Source: Stenotrophomonas sp. 24(2023)
GTDB lineage: Bacteria > Pseudomonadota > Gammaproteobacteria > Xanthomonadales > Xanthomonadaceae
Length of the DNA stretch: 64,000 nt
Direction: 5' to 3'
Assembly (NCBI RefSeq): GCF_030913365.1
Contig: NZ_CP133160.1
Coordinates: 3,820,001 to 3,884,000, forward strand
Position numbers and translations under genes: made by a program. The stretch's first letter is position 1, and every line of letters begins with the position of its first letter. Below the pieces are notes generated by a model. The model did not search any database. It worked only from the letters and a program-made list of their open reading frames with translations, and was not told the origin of the DNA. Shown one piece after another: positions 26,299 through 34,200 of the stretch.

Positions 26299-27411
26299 TC
26301 AGTTGTCCCTGACTTCCGTCCCGGTGCGCGCGGCGGTGTACAGGATGTTGGTGAACGGCAGCAGCTGGTTGACGAAGCGGTTCCAACGCGTCACGCCGGC
26401 GGCGCCGACGAACACCACGTCGCCGGGCTGCAGCCTGAACTGGCTGCCTACCGCGAATGCCGTCGGCGAACGGGCCTCCAGCTGGTACACGACCGAAGGC
26501 AGGCTCTGCAGATCGGTGCTGCCACGGATCACGTAGACCGCGTTGCCGTTGGAGGTTTCCTGGGTCAGGCCACGGGCGCGGCCCAGCGCCTGGTTGAGCG
26601 AGACATCACCGGTGCGGAAGCTGTAGGCACCGGGCAGGTTGACTTCGCCGACAACGAAGATTTCCTTCCGGTCCAGGTACGGCACGAAGATCGAGTCACC
26701 ATCCTTCAGGAACAGCTGGCGGCCGCCGAACTGGGTGGCCAGGGTCTCCAGGTTGATGGTGTAGGTCTGGCCATCGCGGCTCAGGCGCACGCCGGACAAG
26801 TCGGCCTGGGTGCTCTGCAGGCCAGCCTGGCTGATCGCATCGGCCAGGGTCAGTGGCGAGGTGCCCAGGGCGATGGGGGACGAGCGTTCGGCAGCACCGG
26901 TCACCCAGACGCGCTGGCTGCCGTAGGTCAGCACGGAAACGTCCACCTGCGGCGATTCGACGTAGCGGGCCAGCCGGCTGCTGATTTCCTCGCGGATCTC
27001 CACGGGCGTCTTGCCGCTTGCCTGGACCTTGCCGATGTACGGATAGAACATCGAGCCATCGCTCTGCACGAGCCGGCCAGCCAGGGTGCCCTGCTGCTGC
27101 GGCCCGGCCGGTACGGTCAGCTCCGGGTGGTCCCAGACCGTCACGTACAGGATGTCACCGACGCCCACGTGGTACGGGGCAGGCTGGTAGTTGAACAGCG
27201 CGTCGGGCAGGCGCTTGTGCCCGTGCGATGCATTTTCCATCGCGATCAGCTTGGGCGTGATGGTCAGCAGTTCCAGCTGGCCGTCGCCACCACTGCGGTG
27301 ATTCAGCGATACGTCGCTGTGGCGGAGGTTCTGGCCCGGCGCGAGCATGCAGCCGGACAGCGTCAGGGTCGCCGCAACAGCAGCGACAAGACGGAAGGAC
27401 GTGATGTTCAT
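26299..27411 (-). CDS. wza: Polysaccharide export outer-membrane lipoprotein (Wza/GumB/GfcE type)
   Basis: This 370-residue lipoprotein is read from the ATG at 27411 (MNITSFRLVAAVAATLTLSGC, lipid site Cys21). Residues about 95-175 form the Poly_export domain (YHVGVGDILYVTVWDHPELT, DGSMFYPYIGKVQASGKTPVEIREEISSRLARYVESPQVDVSV). Two SLBB domains follow (RVWVTGAAERSSPIALGTSPLTLADAISQAGL; KEIFVVGEVNLPGAYSFRTGDVSLNQALGRARGL). A C-terminal amphipathic stretch (WNRFVNQLLPFTNILYTA) would form the octameric outer-membrane helix barrel. It is the export channel of this locus. A terminator-like hairpin precedes it, so its expression may depend on read-through from yjbE. Confidence 0.93.
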   Translation of the reverse strand: MNITSFRLVAAVAATLTLSGCMLAPGQNLRHSDVSLNHRSGGDGQLELLTITPKLIAMENASHGHKRLPDALFNYQPAPYHVGVGDILYVTVWDHPELTVPAGPQQQGTLAGRLVQSDGSMFYPYIGKVQASGKTPVEIREEISSRLARYVESPQVDVSVLTYGSQRVWVTGAAERSSPIALGTSPLTLADAISQAGLQSTQADLSGVRLSRDGQTYTINLETLATQFGGRQLFLKDGDSIFVPYLDRKEIFVVGEVNLPGAYSFRTGDVSLNQALGRARGLTQETSNGNAVYVIRGSTDLQSLPSVVYQLEARSPTAFAVGSQFRLQPGDVVFVGAAGVTRWNRFVNQLLPFTNILYTAARTGTEVRDN

Positions 27412-27434
27412 GTGAGCGGACTTCTGGCGGACAT

Positions 27435-27468
27435 AAAAAACCCTCGCCAAGCTTTCGCCCGGCGAGGG
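27435..27468 (-). terminator. Intrinsic terminator/attenuator between yjbE-like gene and wza
   Basis: On the minus strand CCCTCGCC (27468-27461) pairs with GGCGAGGG (27448-27441). Six Ts (opposite A at 27435-27440) follow immediately. It lies 25 bases after the yjbE-like stop and before the wza start, so it should make yjbE mRNA more abundant than the downstream genes. Confidence 0.85.
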
Positions 27469-27492
27469 CCTGTGTGGACAGCGCTACGGCGA

Positions 27493-27885
27493 TCAGCCGC
27501 CGGTGCCGCCCGTGCCGCCGGTACCACCCGTGCCGCCGGTACCACCGGTACCGCCGGTGCCCGGGCCACCCGGGTTCGGGCCGCCGGGTTCGCTGCCACC
27601 GCCGTCATTGCTGCCGCTGGTGCTGTCGCCGCCAACGCTGTAGGCCACAGCGGCCGTGGCAACGGCTGCAACCGTGGTGCCGACGATGGTTGCTGCCGAC
27701 ACGCCGGCAGCTTCCACGCCTGCGACTTCGGTGGCAACGACCGCATCGGTGGCGGTGGTCGCCGTTTCAGCTTCGGCGGCAGTCTGTGCGGCCTGCTGGA
27801 CAGCCTGTGCTTCCTGCGCGGAAACCAGCAGCGGGGAGGCGGTGAAACCCGCCAGGGCCAGAACGGCAAACGTCTTCTTGAACAT
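27493..27885 (-). CDS. yjbE: YjbE/GfcA-like small secreted Ala/Gly/Thr-rich protein
   Basis: This 130-residue precursor has a signal peptide (MFKKTFAVLALAGFTASPLLVSAQEA), an Ala/Val/Thr-rich middle with a hydrophobic stretch (VSAATIVGTTVAAVATAAVAYSVGG) and a Gly/Pro/Thr tail. The tail ends in seven Thr-Gly-Gly units, encoded by a degenerate 9-bp tandem repeat at about 27496-27558. Composition, size and position match YjbE and GfcA (YmcD), the first genes of E. coli yjbEFGH and gfcABCDE operons, whose role is unclear. It is separated from wza by an intrinsic terminator. Confidence 0.75.
   Translation of the reverse strand: MFKKTFAVLALAGFTASPLLVSAQEAQAVQQAAQTAAEAETATTATDAVVATEVAGVEAAGVSAATIVGTTVAAVATAAVAYSVGGDSTSGSNDGGGSEPGGPNPGGPGTGGTGGTGGTGGTGGTGGTGG
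27496..27558 (-). repeat. 9-bp tandem repeat coding (Thr-Gly-Gly)7
   Basis: Seven consecutive Thr-Gly-Gly codon triplets close the yjbE-like gene, with third-position variation between copies (GGT/GGC, ACC/ACG). Copy number could change by slippage without a frameshift because the unit is 9 bp. Confidence 0.8.
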
Positions 27886-27922
27886 GGGAGAGGCACCTAC
27901 TCCATTAGGGAAATTTCACAGT

Positions 27923-27952
27923 TATCGTCGCGTTAAGGAACGTGCATGTCAA
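27923..27952 (-). promoter_or_regulatory. Candidate sigma-70 promoter of the yjbE-wza-yjbFGH operon
   Basis: On the minus strand a perfect TTGACA (27952-27947) is followed after 18 bp by ACGATA (27928-27923). Transcription would start near 27916, about 30 bases before the yjbE ATG at 27885. The -35 is strong and the -10 mediocre, which suggests help from an activator. Confidence 0.5.
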
Positions 27953-28007
27953 GCAAGCGGCTGTCATTGCGGTGTGCTACACGACGGTACGGGCGAAATG
28001 GCAGGGG

Positions 28008-28604
28008 TTATCGCGGTGAGCGCTGCAACGCGTGATCCCGCTCGGAAAGGGCCATGGCAAGCCGCCCGATCAATTCATGCGTGCGCACCCCCTGCATCGC
28101 GACGGGGACCAGCACGGCCAGGAAAACCGCCAGCAGCGGCTTCCATCCGGCGATCGCGGGACCGGGGCAGATGCGACGCAGTGTCAATGCCGCTGCAGAT
28201 AGTCCGAGCATCAACCCTGCGGCGACTTCGGCCGGTGAGTGGGCGCCGATGGGCAGGCGCGAATAGCCGATGGCGATGGCCAGCACGGCACCAGCCATTG
28301 CCCACGCCCCGGGGCGCGAGGAGCGCCCGCCTGCGCAGAGCCAGGCCGCTACCGGATAGATGCTGCTGGCCATCGCCGCGTGGCCGGAAATGCCGGTGAA
28401 ATCCAGTGTCTTGATCCCGATGCCCCACCCCATGAACAGGAGCTTGGTCACCACGGTGATGCCTGCGGCACAGCCGATGGCCACCCGCCAGCGCCGATGC
28501 AGCGGCGTGCGCGCGCCGGGCTGCAGCAGCATCAGTGCGATGGCCATTGGAAGCAGGAATCGGCTGTCTCCCAGCGAGGACAGCACGGGCCAGACGGCAT
28601 GCAT
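28008..28604 (-). CDS. PAP2-family phosphatase-like membrane protein
   Basis: The protein has 198 residues from the ATG at 28604 (MHAVWPVLSSLGDSRFLLPMAIAL). A longer frame to 28685 reaches the tRNA promoter and is disfavoured. Several membrane helices surround the phosphatase motifs FTGISGHAAMASSIYPVAAW (the SGH motif) and GYSRLPIGAHSPAEVAAGLMLG (the SRxxxxxHxxxD-like motif, with Glu in place of Asp). PAP2 proteins dephosphorylate lipid phosphates or undecaprenyl pyrophosphate. An EPS-related undecaprenyl role would fit the neighbours but is not shown. Confidence 0.8.
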   Translation of the reverse strand: MHAVWPVLSSLGDSRFLLPMAIALMLLQPGARTPLHRRWRVAIGCAAGITVVTKLLFMGWGIGIKTLDFTGISGHAAMASSIYPVAAWLCAGGRSSRPGAWAMAGAVLAIAIGYSRLPIGAHSPAEVAAGLMLGLSAAALTLRRICPGPAIAGWKPLLAVFLAVLVPVAMQGVRTHELIGRLAMALSERDHALQRSPR

Positions 28605-28676
28605 GGGCGGGTGATCGGGGCGGATTATGGGGGTGAGAGGATACCTGCTGATGGCTGCCGTCGAACCCGCGTCCCC

Positions 28677-28705
28677 TTGGTCCATTCAGCTGGACACGGT
28701 ATGCT
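28677..28705 (+). promoter_or_regulatory. tRNA-Arg promoter
   Basis: TTGGTC (28677-28682), a 17-bp spacer and TATGCT (28700-28705) form a sigma-70 promoter. The expected start near 28712 is about 7 bases before the mature tRNA 5' end. Confidence 0.6.
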
Positions 28706-28718
28706 TGCCAGCTGCATT

Positions 28719-28795
28719 GGCCCCGTAGCTCAGCTGGATAGAGCGTCCCCCTCCTAAGGGGAAGGTCGCCCGTTCGAATCGGGCCGGGGTCACCA
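28719..28795 (+). tRNA. tRNA-Arg (anticodon CCT)
   Basis: The 77-nt gene folds as a full cloverleaf. The acceptor stem is GGCCCCG/CGGGGTC with one G-T pair. The D arm is GCTC...GAGC, the anticodon stem is TCCCC/GGGGA around loop CTCCTAA, and the T arm is GCCCG-TTCGAAT-CGGGC. The anticodon CCT reads AGG. The discriminator is A and CCA is encoded (28793-28795). AGG is a rare codon in such G+C-rich genomes. No integrase or duplicated tRNA end is seen downstream, so this copy does not carry an island here. Confidence 0.97.
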
Positions 28796-29178
28796 TGAAT
28801 CAATCACATGCCATGATTTATGCGGCACGTGATTGCTGCGGTTATGCATGAAAAACCATGATCTGGTCACAGTGGCCACGGCGCCGTTATCGCTGTCGGA
28901 CGTCAGGTGCGCCATGCGGCGATTTTCCTTTGACATGCCGCCTTTCCTGGCGGTGCGCTGGGTATCAAGAAGCCTATCGCGGGACAGCCAGCGCAATCGG
29001 GACCCGGCCGGTATGGCCCAGCCCTATCGGACGGATTCAAGCATGTTGCCGCAGCGGTCGTAGCAGGAGGCCAGGCCGGCGGGCTTCGCTCATCCCGGCA
29101 GGGCCATGCCAGCGTCCCAGCCCTCGCCCCACAGCCGTCCCTCACCCTGTCATCAAAAATACGGTATCGTCCGCATAG
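28796..29178. other. Intergenic stretch after tRNA-Arg with one hairpin
   Basis: No gene is supported in this stretch. The only structure I see is an inverted repeat at 28802-28812 with 28824-28834 (AATCACATGCC with GGCACGTGATT, one mismatch), just after the tRNA, which could be a weak terminator but has no T-run. Open frames on either strand have no recognisable protein pattern. Confidence 0.5.
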
Positions 29179-29194
29179 AGTGACCTGCGTCACA
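29179..29194. promoter_or_regulatory. Candidate CRP/Clp binding site
   Basis: AGTGA-N6-TCACA at 29179-29194 matches the CRP/Clp consensus TGTGA-N6-TCACA at nine of ten positions. It lies 15 bp before the GTG of a possible 56-codon ORF. Clp is the CRP-like regulator of virulence and EPS genes in Xanthomonads. The site is seen; binding is inferred. Confidence 0.45.
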
Positions 29195-29209
29195 CTTAAG
29201 GATGAAGCC

Positions 29210-29380
29210 GTGAGCCTGGGCCGTTATCGCTATGCGTACAGGAAAGTGCGGGATTGGCATGTCGGTCCGCTGCGCGCGGGCTGGCTGGCGTTGCGGTATA
29301 CCGTGACGGGCGACACCGGGCGTTTCGGTTCCCATGGCGGCTGGCGGGTGTCCCGGCTGCGGGTCGACAACGGCAGCTGA
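29210..29380 (+). CDS. Possible small basic protein, 56 aa
   Basis: The frame runs from GTG at 29210, with AAGGA about 6 bases upstream, to TGA at 29380. It encodes VSLGRYRYAYRKVRDW followed by RAGWLALRYTVTGDTGRFG, rich in Arg and aromatic residues. I do not recognise a family. A CRP/Clp-like site sits immediately upstream, which favours expression, but the coding evidence is otherwise thin. Confidence 0.35.
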   Translation: MSLGRYRYAYRKVRDWHVGPLRAGWLALRYTVTGDTGRFGSHGGWRVSRLRVDNGS

Positions 29381-29487
29381 CGGCGCCGGCACAACGGGCA
29401 CACGCGGCATGCACCCGGCGTTGAGCGTGATGCTGCGACAGTGAAGGCATCGGGCAGCGTCCTGCCCCTGCCTGCTGGAGATGCCCC

Positions 29488-29598
29488 ATGAATACCCCGG
29501 GAACCCCAAAGCCCTCCCGCCTTCAGCGCCACGGGCTGCTGATCGCGCTGGCCCTGGCACTGGTGGGCGTGCTGATCATGGTCATCGGCTACTGGTAG
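29488..29598 (+). CDS. Small single-span membrane protein, 36 aa
   Basis: The ATG at 29488 is preceded by GGAG (29477-29480) at 7 bases, good spacing. The product has a short basic head (MNTPGTPKPSRLQRHG) and one strong membrane helix (LLIALALALVGVLIMVIGYW) ending at the stop. The positive-inside pattern predicts a cytoplasmic N terminus. It stands alone between the tRNA region and a convergent receiver gene. Function is unknown; similar tiny proteins often tune membrane complexes or stress responses. Confidence 0.55.
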   Translation: MNTPGTPKPSRLQRHGLLIALALALVGVLIMVIGYW

Positions 29599-29633
29599 AC
29601 CCTGTAGCCGGCTGCCGATGCGTGGCCGGGCGG

Positions 29634-29993
29634 TCAGCCGCGGGTGAGCATCTCCACCAGTTGCCGCAGCCGGTAGGGCTTGGGCAGGAATTCCACATGC
29701 TCGGGCAGCGGTGGCAGCTGTGAACGGGCATAGCCGGATGACAGGATCATCCGCGCCTGCGGCTGGTCGCGCGCGACGTGCTCGCTCAGTTCAATGCCCG
29801 ACATGCCGTTGGGCATGCTGATATCGCTGAACACCACATCGAAGCGGGCATCGCCCTGCAGCAGGGCCACCGCGCCGTGTGCATCGGCGGTGGTCTCCAC
29901 ATCGATGCCGAAATCCTGCAGGGCCAGGCCGATCATCTCGCGCAGATCGCTCTGGTCCTCCACCATCAACACGCGGATCGGATCATCAGACAT
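29634..29993 (-). CDS. Single-domain response regulator (receiver)
   Basis: This 119-residue protein starts at the ATG at 29993 (MSDDPIRVLMVEDQSDLREMIGLAL). It is a bare CheY-like receiver with phosphoacceptor Asp57 in VVFSDISMP, the Thr/Ser position in ILSSGYA and Lys in FLPKPYRLRQL. It has no output domain. Its start overlaps the stop of the PAS histidine kinase by 8 bp, so it is that kinase's direct partner. The SGYA-KPY form is typical of receivers attached to PAS hybrid kinases (FixL/RocS1-like). Confidence 0.9.
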   Translation of the reverse strand: MSDDPIRVLMVEDQSDLREMIGLALQDFGIDVETTADAHGAVALLQGDARFDVVFSDISMPNGMSGIELSEHVARDQPQARMILSSGYARSQLPPLPEHVEFLPKPYRLRQLVEMLTRG

Positions 29994-31254
29994 CGGCAGG
30001 GTCCTCCAGGGCGGGAAGCAGCAGGCTGACCGTGGTGCCGACACCGGGCGTGGTGGACACATCGACGAAGCCGCCGCATTGGGTGGTGAAACCGAACACC
30101 TGGCTCAGGCCCAGGCCGCTGCCCTTGCCGATGTCCTTGGTGGTGAAGAAGGGCTCCGTGGCGCGTTCGGCAACGTCGGGGGCCATGCCCCGGCCTTCGT
30201 CGCAGATGCTGATGGCCACGTAGTCACGTTGTGATGTGCCTTCGGCATCCGGGTCCAGCCGGCGCTCCAGCGCGCTGGCCAACAGGATGCGGCCACCATC
30301 GGGCATGGCGTCCACGGCATTGGCGACCAGGTTGGCCAGGGCCACGTCCAGCTGCTCGGCGTCGGCGGCCACCACGGGCAAGCCGGGGGTCAGCGCGGTC
30401 TGCAGCTCGATGCCCGGCGGGCAGCGCTGCTGCAGGGCGGGCAGGCGCGCCTGGATGAGCGCGTTGACGTCCACAGGTTCGCGCACGAGGGTCTGGTCGG
30501 CACTGAAGGCAAGCAGCTGGCGGGTCAGCAGGGCGCCGCGGTCGCTGGCGGCCTGGGCGCTGGCGATCAGCGCGACGGCGCGATCATCATTGCCGATGCG
30601 CAGCGAGAGCAGGTCCAGCGCGTTGCCGATGGTGGTCAGCAGGTTGTTGAATTCATGCGACAGGCCACGGCTGAGGCGGCCAACGGTTTCGAACTGCTGG
30701 CTCTGGCGCAGGGCGCGCTGGGCATCGCGCAGCAGGCACTGGGCCTGCCAGCTTTCGGTGATGTCGCGGGTGATCTTGACGAAGCCCAGCAGCTGACCGT
30801 GCTCGATCACCGGTTCGATGACAACGCTGGCGCGGAAACGTGCACCATCACGGCGCACCCGCCAGCCCTCGCCGGCATGCCGGCCATCACGTTCGGCCAG
30901 CCGCAGCAGCCGCTCCGGCTCACCGGCATCGCGCTCGGCAGGCAGGTAGAAGCGGCCGAAATGGGTGCCGATCACTTCTTCGGACCGGTAGCCCTTGATC
31001 CGCTCCGCGCCGGGGTTCCAGCTGCAGACGATCCCGTCGGGATCGAGCAGGTACAGGGCATGGTCACGGACGCTGTCGATCAGCAGCCGCAGTTGGCGGG
31101 AAGGATCCGTCAGAGCGGATGTCGTAGAAGCGGCGGCGACCACGTGATGTGAAGGAATAGCCCCGATGAGGGTGCAGACCGTAGGTAGGCAAGTGTGAAG
31201 GCCTTGTGTACAGGGCCGCCCGTGCCAAAGGTCGCATGCGGCTGAATGCGACAC
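29986..31254 (-). CDS. PAS-domain sensor histidine kinase
   Basis: This protein has up to 422 residues from GTG 31254; the first 45 residues look non-conserved and the true start may be further in, for example near 31174. A PAS domain spans about residues 55-165 (HALYLLDPDGIVCSWNPGAERIKGYRSEEVIG...VKITRDITE). The H-box is RGLSHEFNNLLTTIGNALDLL (His200), followed by the ATPase with ANLVANAVDAMPDGG (N box), DEGRGM and GKGSGLGLSQVFGF. No transmembrane helix is visible, so it is cytoplasmic. It works with the overlapping receiver gene and is divergent from the three-receiver hybrid kinase. Confidence 0.88.
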   Translation of the reverse strand: MSHSAACDLWHGRPCTQGLHTCLPTVCTLIGAIPSHHVVAAASTTSALTDPSRQLRLLIDSVRDHALYLLDPDGIVCSWNPGAERIKGYRSEEVIGTHFGRFYLPAERDAGEPERLLRLAERDGRHAGEGWRVRRDGARFRASVVIEPVIEHGQLLGFVKITRDITESWQAQCLLRDAQRALRQSQQFETVGRLSRGLSHEFNNLLTTIGNALDLLSLRIGNDDRAVALIASAQAASDRGALLTRQLLAFSADQTLVREPVDVNALIQARLPALQQRCPPGIELQTALTPGLPVVAADAEQLDVALANLVANAVDAMPDGGRILLASALERRLDPDAEGTSQRDYVAISICDEGRGMAPDVAERATEPFFTTKDIGKGSGLGLSQVFGFTTQCGGFVDVSTTPGVGTTVSLLLPALEDPADV

Positions 31255-31296
31255 GGGTTACCATCAGCGTCCTTTTTGCCTCCGGAAGGCCGCCGC

Positions 31297-34200
31297 ATGC
31301 GTCCTGGTGCTACCACGCGTGACCGCTGGATCTGGGCGGTGTCGGCAACCCTGCTGGCAGGGACCGCGGCGCTGGAACTGGTGGTGCCGCTGGGCTATGC
31401 GGTCTGGCTGGCGTATTTCCTGGCCGTGGGCGTGACCGTGTTCCAGCGCGACATGCGCGTGCCCATGCTGGTGGCCGGGCTGGCCTGCGTGCTGCTGGCG
31501 GTGGGCTACCACGTGGCCCCGGCCAGTACCAATTCGGCCTTTTCCTTCGTCAACCGCAGCATTGGTGGCGTGGCCTTCCTGATGATCGCGGTGATCGTCT
31601 CGCGCGCCATCGGTGCGCGCCGCGAGGCGATGCGCGCCCTGTGGCTGCAGGAGGCCGAAAATGCCGTGGCGCTCAGCCTGCGGGGAGACCTGGGCCCGGA
31701 ACAGATTGCCGAGGCCGCGATGACGGCGCTGGCCGCGCAGCTCCAGGCCGATGTGGGCGCGCTGTACCGGCTGGAAAACGGGCGCCTGCAGCTGACCGGT
31801 GGCGTGGCACTGCCCAGTGGCCTGCCGACCTCGATGGGGGTGCAGGAGGGCCAGCTGGGCGCGGTTACCCGCGAGCAGCGCGTGCGCCACCTGGGGGGCG
31901 ATGACGCCGGGGTGCTGGAACTGCAGTCCAGCCTGGGCCGGGTGGCCGTGCGCGAGCGCATCCTGGCCCCGGTGACCAGCGACGGTGCGGTGGTCGGCGC
32001 GATTGAGCTGGGCCGCGCCCAGGTGGGGCACAGCCCGGCACTGGACACCGAACTGATCGAGCGCTGCGCGGAAACCGTCGGCCTGGCCTTGCGCGCCTCG
32101 TTGCTGCGGGCACAGCTGGTGGTGCTGCTGGAAGAGTCGCAGCGGCAGGGCGAAGAACTGCAGGCGCAGCAGGAAGAGCTGCGCGTGGCCAACGAGGAAC
32201 TGGAAGAACAGAGCCGCAGCCTGCAGCATTCACAGGCCAACCTGGAGCAGCAGCAGGCGGAGCTGGAACAGACCAACGTGCAGCTGGAGGAGCGCACGCA
32301 TGAGCTGGAGGCGCAGAAACAGGCGCTGCTGGTCGCGCAGGGTCAGCTGGTGCGCAACAGCAACGAACTGGCCGCCACCTCGCGCTACAAGTCCGAATTC
32401 CTGGCGAACATGTCGCATGAACTGCGCACGCCGCTGAACAGCTCGCTGATCCTGGCCAAGCTGCTGGCCGACAACAAGGACGGCACGCTCACCGCCGAGC
32501 AGGTGAAGTACGCCCAGGCCATCCTGTCGTCCAACAACGACCTGCTGGCGCTGATCAACGACATCCTTGATCTGTCCCGCATCGAAGCCGGCCATGTTGA
32601 ACTGGCCGATGAAGTCGTCGTGGTTGACAGCGTGCTGCAGCGCCTGCGCGATACGTTCGAGCCGATGGCGCGGCAGAAGGGCCTGGTGCTGCAGATCCAT
32701 GCCGATGCGCTGGCCCCGACCCAGCTGGTGGTCGACAACCAGCGCCTGCAGCAGATCCTGAAGAACCTGCTGGCCAACGCACTGAAGTTCACCGAACACG
32801 GCAAGGTCAGCCTGCAGGTGCGCGCGGCCGGGGCAGGGCGTGTGCGCTTCGAAGTGGCCGATACCGGTATCGGCATTGCCCGTGACCAGCTGCAGCTGAT
32901 TTTCGAGGCCTTCCGCCAGGCCGATGGCAGCACCCGCCGCCGTTATGGCGGCACGGGGCTGGGTCTGTCGATCTCGCGCGATCTGGCAGCGCGCATGGGC
33001 GGGGGCATCAACGTGGACAGCGAGCCGGGCCGCGGCAGCTGCTTCATCCTGGAGCTGCCGCTGGAAGGGGCGCCGGTGCAGCAAGACGGTGCGCCATCGC
33101 CATCGCCAGTGGCCGCAGCCGCACCGGTCGTGCAGGCTGCAGTGGCCAGCGCGCCGCCGCGGCAGGGCGGCGTGGCCGATGACCGCGGCCGCCGCCAGCG
33201 GGCCGGGCGCCTGATCCTGGCCGTGGAAGACGACCCGATCTTCGCCGAAGCCCTGGTGGAGCTGGCGCATGAGCTGGATTTCGACTGCGTGGCGGCGACC
33301 ACCGCCGAGGAAGCGCTGGCCCTGGCCGTCGAACTGCGGCCCAACGGCATCCTGCTCGACATCGGCCTGCCGGATGTGTCCGGGTTGAGCGTGCTGGAAC
33401 GGCTCAAGCGCAGCCCGGAAACGCGGCATATCCCGGTGCACGTGGTCTCGGCGATGGACCGCAGCCAGGTGGCCCTGGAAATGGGTGCCATCGGCTACAT
33501 GATCAAGCCGGCAACCCGCGACCGCCTGGCCGCGGCCATCGAGCAGCTGGAACAGACCAGCCAGCGCGACGTGCGCCGGCTGTTGATCGTCGAGGATGAC
33601 AGCGACCTGCGCCGCAACCTGGAACTGCTGCTGGGCCGCGATCAGCTGCAGATCACCGCCGTGGGCACGCTGGCGGCTGCGCTCGAGCAGCTGGGTACCG
33701 CCACGTTCGACTGCATGGTGATGGACCTAGCGCTGCCTGACGGCAGTGGTTTCGAACTGCTCGAACACATGGCCGGCAATGACGAGGTCGGCTTCCCGCC
33801 GGTCATCGTCTACACCGGGCGGGCCCTCAGCCGCGAGGACGAGCAGCGTCTGCGCCGCTATTCCAAGAGCATCATCATCAAGGGCGCACGCTCGCCCGAG
33901 CGCCTGCTGGACGAAGTGACGCTGTTCCTGCACAGCGTGGAAGCCAACCTGCCCAGCGACCAGCAGCGCCTGCTGCGCGAGGCACGCCGCCGCGACACGG
34001 TGCTCGATGGGCGTACCGTCCTGCTGGCCGAGGATGACGTGCGCAACATCTTCGCCCTGTCCAGCGTGCTCGAGCCGCTGGGGGTGACGCTGGAAATCGC
34101 CCGCAACGGCCAGGAAGCCGTGGACCGCCTGGCCCAGCGCGAGGTCGATCTGGTGCTGATGGACATCATGATGCCCGAGAAGGATGGCCTGGCCGCGATG

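Noticed and set aside
27496..27558. CRISPR-like or microsatellite array
   Set aside because: It is a coding 9-bp repeat for Thr-Gly-Gly within the yjbE-like gene, with no spacers.
26287..27936. 549-codon plus-strand frame across wza and yjbE
   Set aside because: The minus strand shows lipobox, Poly_export and SLBB domains. This frame has no recognisable domain.
28719..29200. tRNA-Arg as a genomic-island attachment site
   Set aside because: No integrase, no repeated tRNA 3' end and no composition change follows it.
29481..29723. 80-codon plus-strand frame overlapping the small membrane protein
   Set aside because: It runs antisense into the receiver gene and lacks the GGAG-spaced start used by the 36-codon ORF.
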